DNA from: Halotalea alkalilenta
Lineage (GTDB): Bacteria > Pseudomonadota > Gammaproteobacteria > Pseudomonadales > Halomonadaceae
Length of the DNA: 64,000 bases
Direction of reading: 5' to 3'
Assembly: GCF_001648175.1 (NCBI RefSeq)
Contig: NZ_CP015243.1
Location: forward strand, 2,294,001-2,358,000
Shown here one piece after another: positions 40,633 to 48,638 of this stretch (the stretch's first letter is position 1; every line of letters starts with the position of its first letter). The position numbers were made by a program, and so were the translations under genes. Below the pieces are notes generated by a model that searched no databases, was not told the origin of the DNA, and worked only from the letters and a program-made list of their open reading frames with translations.

Positions 40633-40863
40633 TCAGGCGGAGAGCCGCTGCGAATCGAGGGGCTGGATGCGTCTGATCTGGATCTCCTCGCGCAGTGCCA
40701 TCTCGTACGCGGCTTGGCGGAATTCCGCCATGGTACATATCTCGTGGCCGTTTGGGCAGCACAACATGCTGTCGTCAGGCATGGGCTCCGGCCAGTGGAG
40801 CGGGGAATTGCAGATCTGGCATTTCGCGCCTTTGAATGGCGACTCTTTCTTAGTGATTGGCAT
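40633..40863 (-). CDS. Small zinc-ribbon-like protein, 76 aa
   Basis: Contains CQICN near residue 15 and CCPNGHEIC around 35-43, a CxxC...CCxxGH pattern able to bind zinc, followed by a charged helix. The ATG at 40863 has a strong AGGAGG ribosome site 8 bases upstream. No family name recognised; may bind nucleic acid or act as a metal-binding regulator. Confidence 0.65.
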   Translation of the reverse strand: MPITKKESPFKGAKCQICNSPLHWPEPMPDDSMLCCPNGHEICTMAEFRQAAYEMALREEIQIRRIQPLDSQRLSA

Positions 40864-40987
40864 AGCGGCTGCCTCCTAGCGATTGTTTGCTCTTCCTGAG
40901 CGACTTCCTCAATTGCGTTCGCCCAATGACCGGGCCGGACGCAGTGACCATGACGCCGTCGGCGCAGATCTGAGGAGGTGAAACATT

Positions 40988-41194
40988 GTGCCTATGTTGT
41001 ACACGGCTTTGCCACTTTTGCGCCATTGGCCAATAGTTTGCCCAGGGTTTCGCCCGTGGACTCGCCGCGTCGCGCACGTTCTGCTCCACCTTTCCGTGTC
41101 GCTGGCCACTACTCTGCCAGGGCGTGTTGTCATTTCAGTGACGAAGGCAGCGGCCGGCTCGTTTACAAAAAGTTACTCTGGCGGTGCGAACTAA
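40988..41194 (+). CDS. Possible small protein, 68 aa
   Basis: GTG start placed 7 bases after a perfect AGGAGGTG ribosome site, and a strong terminator 52 bp after its stop. These two signals are the only support: codon use is not typical of this GC-rich genome and I recognise no motif. N-terminus is hydrophobic (MPMLYTALPLLRHW), the rest basic. It could instead be part of a non-coding transcript. Confidence 0.25.
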   Translation: MPMLYTALPLLRHWPIVCPGFRPWTRRVAHVLLHLSVSLATTLPGRVVISVTKAAAGSFTKSYSGGAN

Positions 41195-41245
41195 ACCCGA
41201 GAGCTCCTGTCTATTTAATCGCAAGACATCCTTCTGGGTTATTTG

Positions 41246-41274
41246 GCCCCTTGAAACAAGGGGCTTTTCTTTTT
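41246..41274 (+). terminator. Strong plus-strand intrinsic terminator
   Basis: Stem GCCCCTT / AAGGGGC with a GAAAC loop, followed by TTTTCTTTTT. No established plus-strand gene ends nearby, so it implies an unannotated transcript upstream (about 40880-41245). Confidence 0.8.
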
Positions 41275-41361
41275 CCAGAGAGGCCAATAGCAGGGGCCAG
41301 CAGAGAGTGCATTATCGATGTTTTCCCTGCTGCCTCCCAGGCAGCATTCCCTGCGTACTTG

Positions 41362-41387
41362 AGCCCAGCGTTCGCTGGGCTTTTTTT
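41362..41387 (+). terminator. Second plus-strand intrinsic terminator
   Basis: Stem AGCCCAGC / GCTGGGCT around GTTC, followed by seven Ts. It lies 88 bp after the previous terminator, with no coding frame between, and 32 bp from the end of the convergent aapJ-like pseudogene. A GCCCCGGG/CCCGGGGC palindrome follows. Confidence 0.75.
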
Positions 41388-41418
41388 CGCCCCGGGCCCG
41401 GGGCATCGAGCGCGACGG

Positions 41419-42445
41419 TCAGCGCACCGGCGGAGCGTACTGGATGCCGCCTGCGTTCCACAGGGCGTTGACGCCACGGGGAATGCCGAGGGGAGACTGC
41501 TCTCCGACGGTTCGCTCATAGACCTCGGCGTAGTTGCCCACCAGCTTGACGATGTTGTAGGCCCAGTCGTTGGATAGCCCCAGCTGCTCACCGAAGTTGC
41601 CGTCCTGGCCGAGCAGACGGGCGATGTCGGGATTGGGTGGCTGGTCACGCATCTGGTCGACGTTCTCGCTGGTCACGCCCAGCTCCTCGGCGTTGAGCAT
41701 CGCGTAGAGCGTCCAGCTCACCACTTTGCCCCAGTCCTCGTCACCGCGACGAACCATCGGTGCCAGTGGCTCCTTGGAGATCCGTTCGGGGAGGATTTCC
41801 GCGCCTTCCGGATCGGCCAGGTGGGTGCGCAGCCCAGCGAGCTGAGAGGCATCGGAGGTCAGCACGTCGCAGCGCCCACCGTCGAACGCACTGACCAGCA
41901 CGTCCGGTGTCTCCGCGGTGACGGGCTGGTAGCTCATGCCATGGGCGCCGAAGTAGTCCTGCATATTCAGCTCATGGGTGCTCCCCGAGGTGATGCAGAC
42001 CGTGGCGCCGTCCAGCTCGCTGAGGCTTGAGACGCCGAGTGATTTCTTCACCAAAAATCCCTCGCCATCGTAGAAGGTCACGCCGCCGGGAAAGGTGAGT
42101 CCCAGGCTATTGTCCCTCGCTGCGGTCCAGGTGGTGTTGCGAGACAGCAGGTCCACCTCGCCTCCTTGAAGCACGGTGAAGCGTTCGGTGGAGGTCAATG
42201 CGCGGTAGATGACCTTGTCCGGATCACCCAGCACCGCGGCGGCGTCCCCGGCAGAGTTCCACGTCGATACCTGTCCAGCGGCCTTGCTGGTCCGGCGCGG
42301 AGAAACCGCTGATTCCCGGACTGACGCCGCAAGCTACGCTGTCACGCTGCTTGACCTGGTCGAGCGTGGCGGCGGCGCTGGCCTGTGACCACCACAATAG
42401 AGCGGCACCTGCGAAACCGAATACCGTCAACTTGGCAACACGCAT
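41419..42445 (-). pseudogene. aapJ: General L-amino acid ABC transporter substrate-binding protein (AapJ-like), frameshifted
   Basis: Begins at the ATG at 42445 with an AGGAG site and a signal peptide (GAALLWWSQASAAATL), then GVSPGISGFSAP and GIDVELCR. The frame then breaks. Removing one base from the C4 run at 42246-42249 (G4 on the coding strand) restores CRDAAAVLGDPDKV and an open frame to the stop at 41419, with SRNTTWTAARDNSLGL and the rest of a normal roughly 341-residue AapJ/BztA protein. It could be a true mutation or a homopolymer sequencing error. The usual aapQMP permease genes do not follow. Family role: capturing L-amino acids in the periplasm. Confidence 0.85.
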
Positions 42446-42710
42446 TCATCTCTCCTCTTTGTTATGGACCACTGGCGATCAGCCAGGGCAAAGCAACGAA
42501 TAATGAATGCAAATCATGTGCCGGTCGGGCAGGGCGCAGGACCTTTCAAGTTACTGTTGATCTCGCAACCCTGCGGTGGAAACGGCGTTCACCAGCGAAA
42601 GTCATCCTCGCTCGTTGTCACTGCTGCGCATCGACAAGTGCCAGGCGCATGACAAGTGCAAGGGGCGATCGCATGATGGCAAGGAAAGCATTCCAATACA
42701 GAGGGGGATC

Positions 42711-42884
42711 ATGACCGCGGCCAAACTAGGACGAATCGCCGTCAACTGCGTGATCATAACCGTCGCGATGTTCTTGGGCGGATGGTTGAGCTACGGGAGC
42801 CTGGAAAAGGTCTGGCGTATTCTGCTGGCGGTCAGCCTGTTGTCCTGCGTGATCATCAATCTGAGCATCCTGAAGTCACCTTAG
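42711..42884 (+). CDS. Small two-pass membrane protein, 57 aa
   Basis: The ATG at 42711 is preceded by GAGGGGG. Two hydrophobic helices (VNCVIITVAMFLGGWLSYG and VWRILLAVSLLSCVIINLSI) joined by a short loop. No family recognised. Stands alone between the aapJ-like pseudogene and a Thr/Gly-rich protein gene. Confidence 0.6.
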   Translation: MTAAKLGRIAVNCVIITVAMFLGGWLSYGSLEKVWRILLAVSLLSCVIINLSILKSP

Positions 42885-43095
42885 TGTGGAGCGCTTATGC
42901 GCACAGGCGCTCTTTGCGATCACCAATGAAATCCGATCGCCGATGAGGACATGGCAGTGATGATCGAGCTGGGGAGCAGGCTGCTGCCGGGCTTTACGCA
43001 CAGAACCCGCCGGAGCGGGTTAGCTGGGTATTCGGTTGGCGCAAACCGCGCTGCCGGCGGGGCTCGAAGACTCGGCGGCTAGACCGAGCCCGCGC

Positions 43096-43350
43096 TTAGT
43101 TCGTGCCGGAGGTACCGGTGGTGCCGGTGGTCCCTGTCGTGCCAGTCGTTCCACCCGTGCCGGAAGTACCGGTGGCCGAGACTGCGGTGCCGACCATCGT
43201 CGAGGCAGTGGAAGGTGCGCCCTGCGCGACCGGCGCGGGTGAGGACGATGCGGCTGCGCCTCCGGCCTCCGCGCCGGCTTCCTGCGCCCAGGTGGGAAGA
43301 GCGAAGAGCGAGGCGAACGCCGCGCCCGCAAGCATGGATCGGATTTTCAT
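43096..43350 (-). CDS. Secreted Gly/Thr-repeat protein, 84 aa
   Basis: Signal peptide with cleavage after PTWAQ, an Ala/Gly/Ser-rich mature part and a C-terminal run of TGT/GTT triplets (from SGTGG onward). The repeat is also visible in DNA as degenerate 9-base units. AGGAGA lies upstream of the ATG. Probably an exported disordered peptide; function unknown. Confidence 0.6.
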   Translation of the reverse strand: MKIRSMLAGAAFASLFALPTWAQEAGAEAGGAAASSSPAPVAQGAPSTASTMVGTAVSATGTSGTGGTTGTTGTTGTTGTSGTN

Positions 43351-43680
43351 TGCATGAATCTCCTGGCCGAAAAGAAATGGAAGACAGATCTACGGCTTTA
43401 GGATATTCGACCAAAGATGACCGCGTCATTAAGAGTCACCAAAGAGACGCATTAATATACCAAAATGCTACAAAGTGGCTCAGCTGAGCGGGGTTTGTGC
43501 AATTGTTCGAAGCTCAAATGGATTCGACGTTTTCATCGCCAATATCGTCATTCGTCGAATCCCACGGACGCTGCTTGGCCCATCTTTGGTCGCGCCCATC
43601 GAACAAAGCTTGCATGCGTAATGGCCCTATTCCACCTTGTCCCTGGCTGGAAATATCCATCGACTCCAGGGAGGTGCTGG
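43351..43680. other. Intergenic region, no gene seen
   Basis: 330 bp, AT-richer than average around 43380-43470. Short overlapping open frames lack ribosome sites. It must contain the divergent promoters for the flanking small genes. Confidence 0.4.
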
Positions 43681-43878
43681 ATGAAAAAGCGCTACGTCGT
43701 AGAGAACCGCTTGTCCGCAGCGGTGGGCTTGACGAATCCGGCGGTGGAAAGCATGAAAAGCGACAGATATCCCGGCTGGGTCATCGTCGAACGCCGGGGA
43801 GGGCGTGAAGTCAGGGGGCCCTTCTCATCGCTCTCCGAGGCGCAGGCACGGGCGAGCGAGATGAACGGCGGTCAATGA
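43681..43878 (+). CDS. Small hypothetical protein, 65 aa
   Basis: The ATG at 43681 follows AGGGAGGTG. Sequence pattern YPGWVIVERRGGREVRGPFSSLSEAQARASEMN suggests a short beta-beta-alpha unit of the kind found in DUF2188-like or SPOR-like mini-proteins, but I cannot assign it. Charged and soluble. Confidence 0.6.
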   Translation: MKKRYVVENRLSAAVGLTNPAVESMKSDRYPGWVIVERRGGREVRGPFSSLSEAQARASEMNGGQ

Positions 43879-44228
43879 CTGCGTCTCTCGCAAAGCGCGT
43901 CGGATCAGGGGCACTCGTCCAGGCCGCATTCCCTACGGGGCGGGCGGCATGCATCGGCGCGGGAGCAGGGGATGGAGTCAGCGATTGGTACCGATCATCA
44001 AGTATCGGGGATTCAGTGGGCTTCTAGTCCTTTGCCACTCTTGTACCCTGTTGCCAGGCAGGCATCGTGGAGGGTGCCCTCCGCCCTGTTCCAGGTTCTG
44101 CGCCACGGCGCGATAATGGGAGGTGCCTGCCGCTGATCATTGGCTACTGATGATGGCGCCAGAACGGAGCCCGTAGCGCTGCGTTCTGGTGTCCTGTCAG
44201 CTGTCTTGCCCGGAGGCGTCCGCTCTCC
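43879..44228. other. Intergenic region, nothing recognised
   Basis: 350 bp with no coding frame, terminator or repeat I can support. A plus-strand Gly-rich frame overlapping its end is the antisense of the Pro-rich gene at 44229-44369. Confidence 0.4.
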
Positions 44229-44369
44229 TCAAGTCCATACCGGCTCATTCGGCATGTCCGGCGGCTCCTGCGGTGGCGGATTGAGCGGCGGCTCGGATGG
44301 CGGCTCCGGTTCGGGGGGCGGCGCGGGAGGAGGCTGATCGTCCGGCGGAATCGGGAATGGATCGCTCAT
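44229..44369 (-). CDS. Very short Pro-rich protein, 46 aa
   Basis: Starts MSDPFPIPPDDQ and is about half proline with interspersed glutamates (PPPEPEPPSEPP), ending PNEPVWT. GGAGAG lies 6 bases before the ATG at 44369. Composition suggests an extended, disordered peptide. Function unknown. Confidence 0.5.
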   Translation of the reverse strand: MSDPFPIPPDDQPPPAPPPEPEPPSEPPLNPPPQEPPDMPNEPVWT

Positions 44370-44596
44370 GGCGCTCTCCGTTTGGCGGGTTCATTCAAAG
44401 CGTAGCAGTGTTCTGAACAGTGGTTCGTGCTTTATGTCTTGGGCGCGTCCGTTCAATAAGCTTGGGCAATCTTTTAATAGCAACGCCGCTTTTGGTAGTT
44501 CTGCCTCGCTCGTACTCTTTTTCTTATTGCAGCCCGCCATTGGCCGGTGACGACGCCCGCCGTCGCAGTCCAGCGATGCGGTTGGCCACCGAGCCG

Positions 44597-45298
44597 CTAG
44601 AACTTGCCCCGCTTTCGCAGTTCGATCAGCGCATAGACATGCTCGAGCACGCTCGCCATGACTGGATCATGCTTGTCGTCGTGGCGCAGGCACATGATCA
44701 GCGGAGAGCTCAATCCCGCGGTGCTGATCCCTTCATAGACCACATCCTCGCGCACCAGCCGCCGTACGGTGCGTGGTACCAGCGTGATCCCCATCTCGCA
44801 GGCGACCAGGCCGATCGCGGTTTGCAGTTCGTTGGTCTCTTGCAGCACCTCGATGTGCAAACCTCGCTGGTGGAACATGCCCAGTACGACATCGGCATAG
44901 CTCGGTCTCGGCCGGGCGGGGTAGACGATCAACGGCTCCTCGGCGAGGCGCTCGATCGAGGGACGGGTGCCGACCAGCGGGTGGCGGGCGGGCAGGGCGG
45001 CGAGTACCGGTTCTTCGAACAGCACCTCTTGGCGCACGCCGGGGCCATCGAGCCAGATCCGGCCGAAGCCGATATCGATCTGGCCACTGTGCAGCGCCGC
45101 GACCTGCTGCACTGAGGTCATCTCCTGCAGCACGATCTCCAGTGCATCGATCTGGCGCAGCCGGCGTACCAGGGTGGGCAGCTGGCCATAAAAGGAGGAA
45201 GGCACGAAGCCGATGCCGAGTCTGCGTTTGCCCTTGCGCGCGAGGCGCTGGGTCGCCTCGATGCTGAAGCTGAGTCTCTCCAGCAGCTGGGTGGCGAT
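44597..45298 (-). pseudogene. Truncated LysR regulator (CatM/BenM-like), HTH domain lost
   Basis: Encodes the linker helix (ATQLLERLSFSIEATQRLA) and a complete CatM/BenM-type effector domain (RRLGIGFVPSSFYGQLP, IDIGFGRIW, IVYPARPRPSYADVVL, LVACEMGITLVP). The frame stays open upstream to 45487 but those residues (Arg/His-rich) are not a LysR HTH; they are the antisense of a hydrolase tail. The DNA-binding domain has thus been deleted and the remaining protein cannot act as a regulator. See the adjoining hydrolase remnant. Confidence 0.8.
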
Positions 45299-45310
45299 GC
45301 CGCACGCGGC

Positions 45311-45505
45311 GTGCACCTGCTCGGCGGCGCGGACGATCTGTCGACGCCGCCGCAGACGCTCGTGGCACTGGCCGTGAAGCTCGCCGGCGCACCGCTCGAG
45401 ATTCTCGAGCACGTTGGCCATGTGCCTTCGGTCGAGGCGCCGCAGGTGTTCGCCGCTCGTCTCGATGCGTGGCTTGCGCCCGCGCATGCCCCGGCGTCGG
45501 CGTAA
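45311..45505 (+). pseudogene. 3' remnant of an alpha/beta-hydrolase gene (3-oxoadipate enol-lactonase-like)
   Basis: About 64 codons whose product reads HLLGGADDLSTPPQTLV and LEILEHVGHVPSVEAPQVF, the C-terminal end of PcaD/CatD-like hydrolases including the catalytic Asp (GADD) and His (HVGHVP) regions. The upstream two thirds, with the nucleophile serine, is absent. The fragment abuts the truncated LysR gene at about 45300, marking a deletion joint. Confidence 0.7.
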
Positions 45506-45533
45506 TCGGTCGGGGCGGACGAGCGGGGGGCCT

Positions 45534-46688
45534 TTACTGCTGGGCTTCCCGAATCATGTTGCGGGAAATGATGACCTGCTGAATTTGGGTGGTGCCTTCA
45601 TACAAGCGGAAAAGCCTGACGTCACGGTAGAAACGCTCTACCGCGTAGTCGCTGACATAGCCCGCGCCACCGTGGATCTGGACGCCGCGATCCGCCACTC
45701 GACTACACATTTCAGTGGCAAACATCTTGGCGCAGGATGCTTCGGTACTGACACTGAGGCCATCGTCACGTTTGCGGGCGGCATCCAGCACCATGCATTT
45801 GGCGGCATAAATTTCAGCCTTGCTGTCGGCCAGCATTCCCTGAATCAGCTGGAATTCCGAGATCGGGCGGCCGAACTGCTTTCTCTCCATCGCATACCTG
45901 AGCGAATCATCGAGCACCCGCTCCGCCGCGCCAACCGCAATGGCTGCGATATGCAAGCGCCCCTTGTCCAGCACCTTCATGGCGGTCTTGAAGCCAACGC
46001 CTTCGTCTTCACCGATCAAGGCGCTGGCCGGCACCCGTACGTTTTCGAAGATGACGTCGGCTGTATGGGCGCCTTTCTGCCCCATTTTCTTATCGCATTT
46101 GCCGACCGTGATGCCCGGCGTGGTGGCCTCGACGATGAAAGCGCTGATGCCTTTGGCTCCCTTGAGCTCGGGATTGGTGCGGGCCATGACGGTGAATATG
46201 CCAGCGTGGGGTGCGTTGGTGATGTAGCGTTTGGTGCCGTTGATCAGGTAGTGATCGCCATCTCGAACAGCGGTGGTTCTCAGCGAAGCGGCATCGGAGC
46301 CAGAATCCGGCTCGGTCAGGCAGAAGGAGCTGAGGATTTCCCCGCTGGCCAATTTCGGCAGATAGGTGGCTTTCTGCTCTTCGGTGCCATCGAGCAGGAT
46401 GCCGATGGAGCCGATACCGTTGTTGGTGCCAATGAATGAACGGAACGCCGGAGACGTGCGTCCCAGCTCGAAGGCGATATTGACCTCCTCTTCCATGGTG
46501 ACACCGAGACCACCGAATTCTTCGGGAATGGTGAGGCCGAACAGGCCCATGTCACGCATCTGCGATACGATGTCTTCAGGGATTTCGTCGGTTTCCGCTA
46601 CCTCTTCCTCTCTGGGAATGAGCGCCTCATTGACGAAGCTACGAATTGAATCAAGAAGAATATGCATCGTTTCTTGATCACGAATCAT
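45534..46688 (-). CDS. Acyl-CoA dehydrogenase, probably for dicarboxylyl-CoA
   Basis: 384 residues, FAD enzyme that introduces the alpha-beta double bond in acyl-CoA and gives electrons to ETF. FCLTEPDSGSDAAS (about 122-135) and the catalytic base E364 in RLYEGTTQIQQ are present. GGGAGAAG precedes the ATG at 46688. It follows the IclR gene by 50 bp in the same direction and faces a beta-oxidation operon, so the substrate may be adipyl-CoA or a similar dicarboxylyl-CoA, as for DcaA of Acinetobacter; this is inference. Confidence 0.9.
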   Translation of the reverse strand: MIRDQETMHILLDSIRSFVNEALIPREEEVAETDEIPEDIVSQMRDMGLFGLTIPEEFGGLGVTMEEEVNIAFELGRTSPAFRSFIGTNNGIGSIGILLDGTEEQKATYLPKLASGEILSSFCLTEPDSGSDAASLRTTAVRDGDHYLINGTKRYITNAPHAGIFTVMARTNPELKGAKGISAFIVEATTPGITVGKCDKKMGQKGAHTADVIFENVRVPASALIGEDEGVGFKTAMKVLDKGRLHIAAIAVGAAERVLDDSLRYAMERKQFGRPISEFQLIQGMLADSKAEIYAAKCMVLDAARKRDDGLSVSTEASCAKMFATEMCSRVADRGVQIHGGAGYVSDYAVERFYRDVRLFRLYEGTTQIQQVIISRNMIREAQQ

Positions 46689-46738
46689 CTGTACTTCTCC
46701 CTTGTGAATGAGGCGATTTTAAAAGCAGCTTGAATGCT

Positions 46739-47512
46739 TCATCTCGTTTCGGCTTCGATGTTATTGACTATCTGCACCAGTCTGGGGCCAATGACGTCTT
46801 CGAGTTTTTCCCGTGATACCTGAAACTCGGGACCACCGCAGTTGAACGAGAGAATGCCTAGCTGCGGATGATGGAATGGAACGGCAGCGGCATTGACCTT
46901 TCTCTGCCATTCGCCGATCGACAGGCAATAGCCATAGTCCGCGTAGTCCCTGAAGGAGCGTTCCAGCGCTTTTCGAATCTCGGGCCACTCAGTGGGGAAG
47001 CGCTCTTTGATATGGTCCATCAGCAGCTCGGCCTCTGCGCTGGGCATGGCCGCCAGGCACGCACGACCCGCGGCGCTTTGATGAATCGGCAGGCGCGTTC
47101 CGATCTGGCGGCGCATCGTGGCGCTGGAGGTACTCTGGACGACATCGAGATAGACCATATCCAGGCGGTCCTGCGCCGACATCGCTACGGTAGCTTCGAC
47201 CTCATTGGCGAGCGCCACCATCATCGGCTGGGCGATGGAGCGGATGGGAAGGTTGGAGATCATCGCATAGCCGAACGACATCACGCCGACGTCGAGCTGG
47301 TACCTGCCCCTCGGTAGCTGTCGCAGGTAGCCCAACCGCGCCAGTGTGTAGGTGAGGCGACTGATGGTCGGACGTGGCAACCCCGTCTTCCGGGCCAGAT
47401 CCAGGTTGCTCAGCACGCTGTCACGCGGGGAGAAGCAGCGCAGGAGTTCCAATCCTCGCGCCAGGGCGGTGACGAACTGCCGGTCTTTTTCCTGCTCTTG
47501 CGTGGCGTTCAT
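46739..47512 (-). CDS. IclR-family transcriptional regulator
   Basis: About 257 residues from the ATG at 47512 (MNATQEQEKDRQFV); a GTG at 47569 would add 19 residues and neither has a good ribosome site. N-terminal winged HTH (LARGLELLRCFSPRDSVLSNLDLARKTG..., RPTISRLTYTLARLGYL) and C-terminal ligand domain. Of the PcaR/PobR type that governs aromatic or dicarboxylic acid catabolism. It is divergent from the beta-oxidation genes; two matching palindromes lie in the gap. Confidence 0.88.
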   Translation of the reverse strand: MNATQEQEKDRQFVTALARGLELLRCFSPRDSVLSNLDLARKTGLPRPTISRLTYTLARLGYLRQLPRGRYQLDVGVMSFGYAMISNLPIRSIAQPMMVALANEVEATVAMSAQDRLDMVYLDVVQSTSSATMRRQIGTRLPIHQSAAGRACLAAMPSAEAELLMDHIKERFPTEWPEIRKALERSFRDYADYGYCLSIGEWQRKVNAAAVPFHHPQLGILSFNCGGPEFQVSREKLEDVIGPRLVQIVNNIEAETR

Positions 47513-47642
47513 CGGGTCTATCAAGACAGTTAAATCGCCCTGAATGTCGGCTTTACCCACCTTGATCACCCTCGGCTGCTCTGACTGGTGTGCGACTCAT
47601 CTTGTACCTCCCAATTTCGCAATGTCAATTTAACAAAATGAT

Positions 47643-47659
47643 TGTCTGCATAGCGGACT
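47643..47659. promoter_or_regulatory. IclR-type operator, copy 1
   Basis: TGTCTGCATAGCGGACT: near-perfect palindrome of the form TGTCCGC-ATA-GCGGACA. It lies 131 bp upstream of the IclR ATG, on the regulator side of the divergent region. The same element recurs at 47804. Confidence 0.65.
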
Positions 47660-47803
47660 TTATTTCTCTGGCATCAATGGATCGGGATGTCTCCTCTGTT
47701 TTTTATAAACAATTGATTATAATCACATTTTTATAAATATACTTGAGTCGCGTTGACAGATATGCAAGCACGACCTAGCATTTTTTGACTTTATCGAAAT
47801 TAA

Positions 47804-47820
47804 TGTCCGCATAGCGAACA
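47804..47820. promoter_or_regulatory. IclR-type operator, copy 2
   Basis: TGTCCGCATAGCGAACA: 15 of 17 bases match copy 1. Centred about 38 bp before the enoyl-CoA hydratase start, where a bound regulator would block or adjust transcription of the catabolic operon. AT-rich sequence between the copies (47690-47750) holds likely promoters. Confidence 0.68.
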
Positions 47821-47849
47821 TTGTGGCGCTGTGCATCAGGAGAGTCAAG

Positions 47850-48638
47850 ATGAGCGATCACCAAGATTCGGCTGTGAGCCTGGAATCGCTGGATGGCGGG
47901 GTGGCGGTAGTGCGCATCCATCGTCCCGAAGTCAAGAACGCGCTGAATGCAGCCGTGCGGCGCCAGTTGGCTGAACAATTCACGCTCTTGGCCCAGCGCC
48001 AGGATGTTCGTACCATCGTGCTGACGGGGGGAGATGACTTCTTCGTCGCTGGTGCCGATGTCAGGGAGTTCGCTTCGTCCTCCCCGACACAGATGTACCA
48101 ACGCCACAATGAAAGGCTTTGGGAGCCGGTCGGTCGCTGCCCTAAACCGGTGATTGCGGCGGTGAATGGCTTCGCCCTGGGGGGAGGATGCGAGCTGGCT
48201 ATGCATTGCGACATGATCGTAGCCGGCGAGTCCGCGCGGTTCGGCCAGCCCGAAGTGAAACTCGGCCTGATACCCGGCGCGGGCGGCACCCAGCGTCTCG
48301 TTCGAGCGGTGGGCAAATTCCAAGCGATGCGCATGCTGATGACCGGTTGCATGGTCGGTGCGTTTGATGCGCTGCGCATGGGCCTGGTCAGTGAAGTGGT
48401 CGCTGATGATCAGACGCTTGCGCGCGCTAAGGCGCTTGCCCACGAGGTTGCGGGAATGCCGGCGCTTGCGATCGAGCAGATCAAGGAAGTCGTGCTGTCA
48501 GGCGCCGACCTGCCTTTGGAGAATGCGCTGCTGCTCGAGCGTAAGGCCTTCCAGCTGCTTTTCGATACCGCCGACCAGAAAGAAGGTGCCGCCGCGTTTT
48601 TAGAAAAACGTAAGCCCAACTACCAGGGAGAGCTTTGA
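47850..48638 (+). CDS. Enoyl-CoA hydratase
   Basis: 262 residues from the ATG at 47850 (AGGAGA upstream). Crotonase fold with oxyanion-hole motifs AGADVREF and NGFALGGGCELA. Both catalytic glutamates E115 and E135 are present, so hydratase activity is expected. Hydrates the 2,3-enoyl-CoA made by the acyl-CoA dehydrogenase. Its stop overlaps the next start (TGATG). Similar in type to PaaF/DcaE. Confidence 0.9.
   Translation: MSDHQDSAVSLESLDGGVAVVRIHRPEVKNALNAAVRRQLAEQFTLLAQRQDVRTIVLTGGDDFFVAGADVREFASSSPTQMYQRHNERLWEPVGRCPKPVIAAVNGFALGGGCELAMHCDMIVAGESARFGQPEVKLGLIPGAGGTQRLVRAVGKFQAMRMLMTGCMVGAFDALRMGLVSEVVADDQTLARAKALAHEVAGMPALAIEQIKEVVLSGADLPLENALLLERKAFQLLFDTADQKEGAAAFLEKRKPNYQGEL

Noticed and set aside
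43103..43357. Val/Pro-repeat plus-strand frame, possible tandem repeat or CRISPR-like array
   Set aside because: The repetitiveness comes from Thr/Gly codons of the minus-strand protein at 43096-43350. Units are short and degenerate with no spacers.
44140..44337. Gly/Ser-rich plus-strand frame
   Set aside because: Exact antisense of the Pro-rich 46-residue protein, which has a ribosome site; the Gly-rich version has none.
45299..45487. N-terminal extension of the LysR frame as a novel regulator domain
   Set aside because: The residues show no HTH pattern and are the antisense of the hydrolase tail, which has the recognisable catalytic Asp and His motifs.
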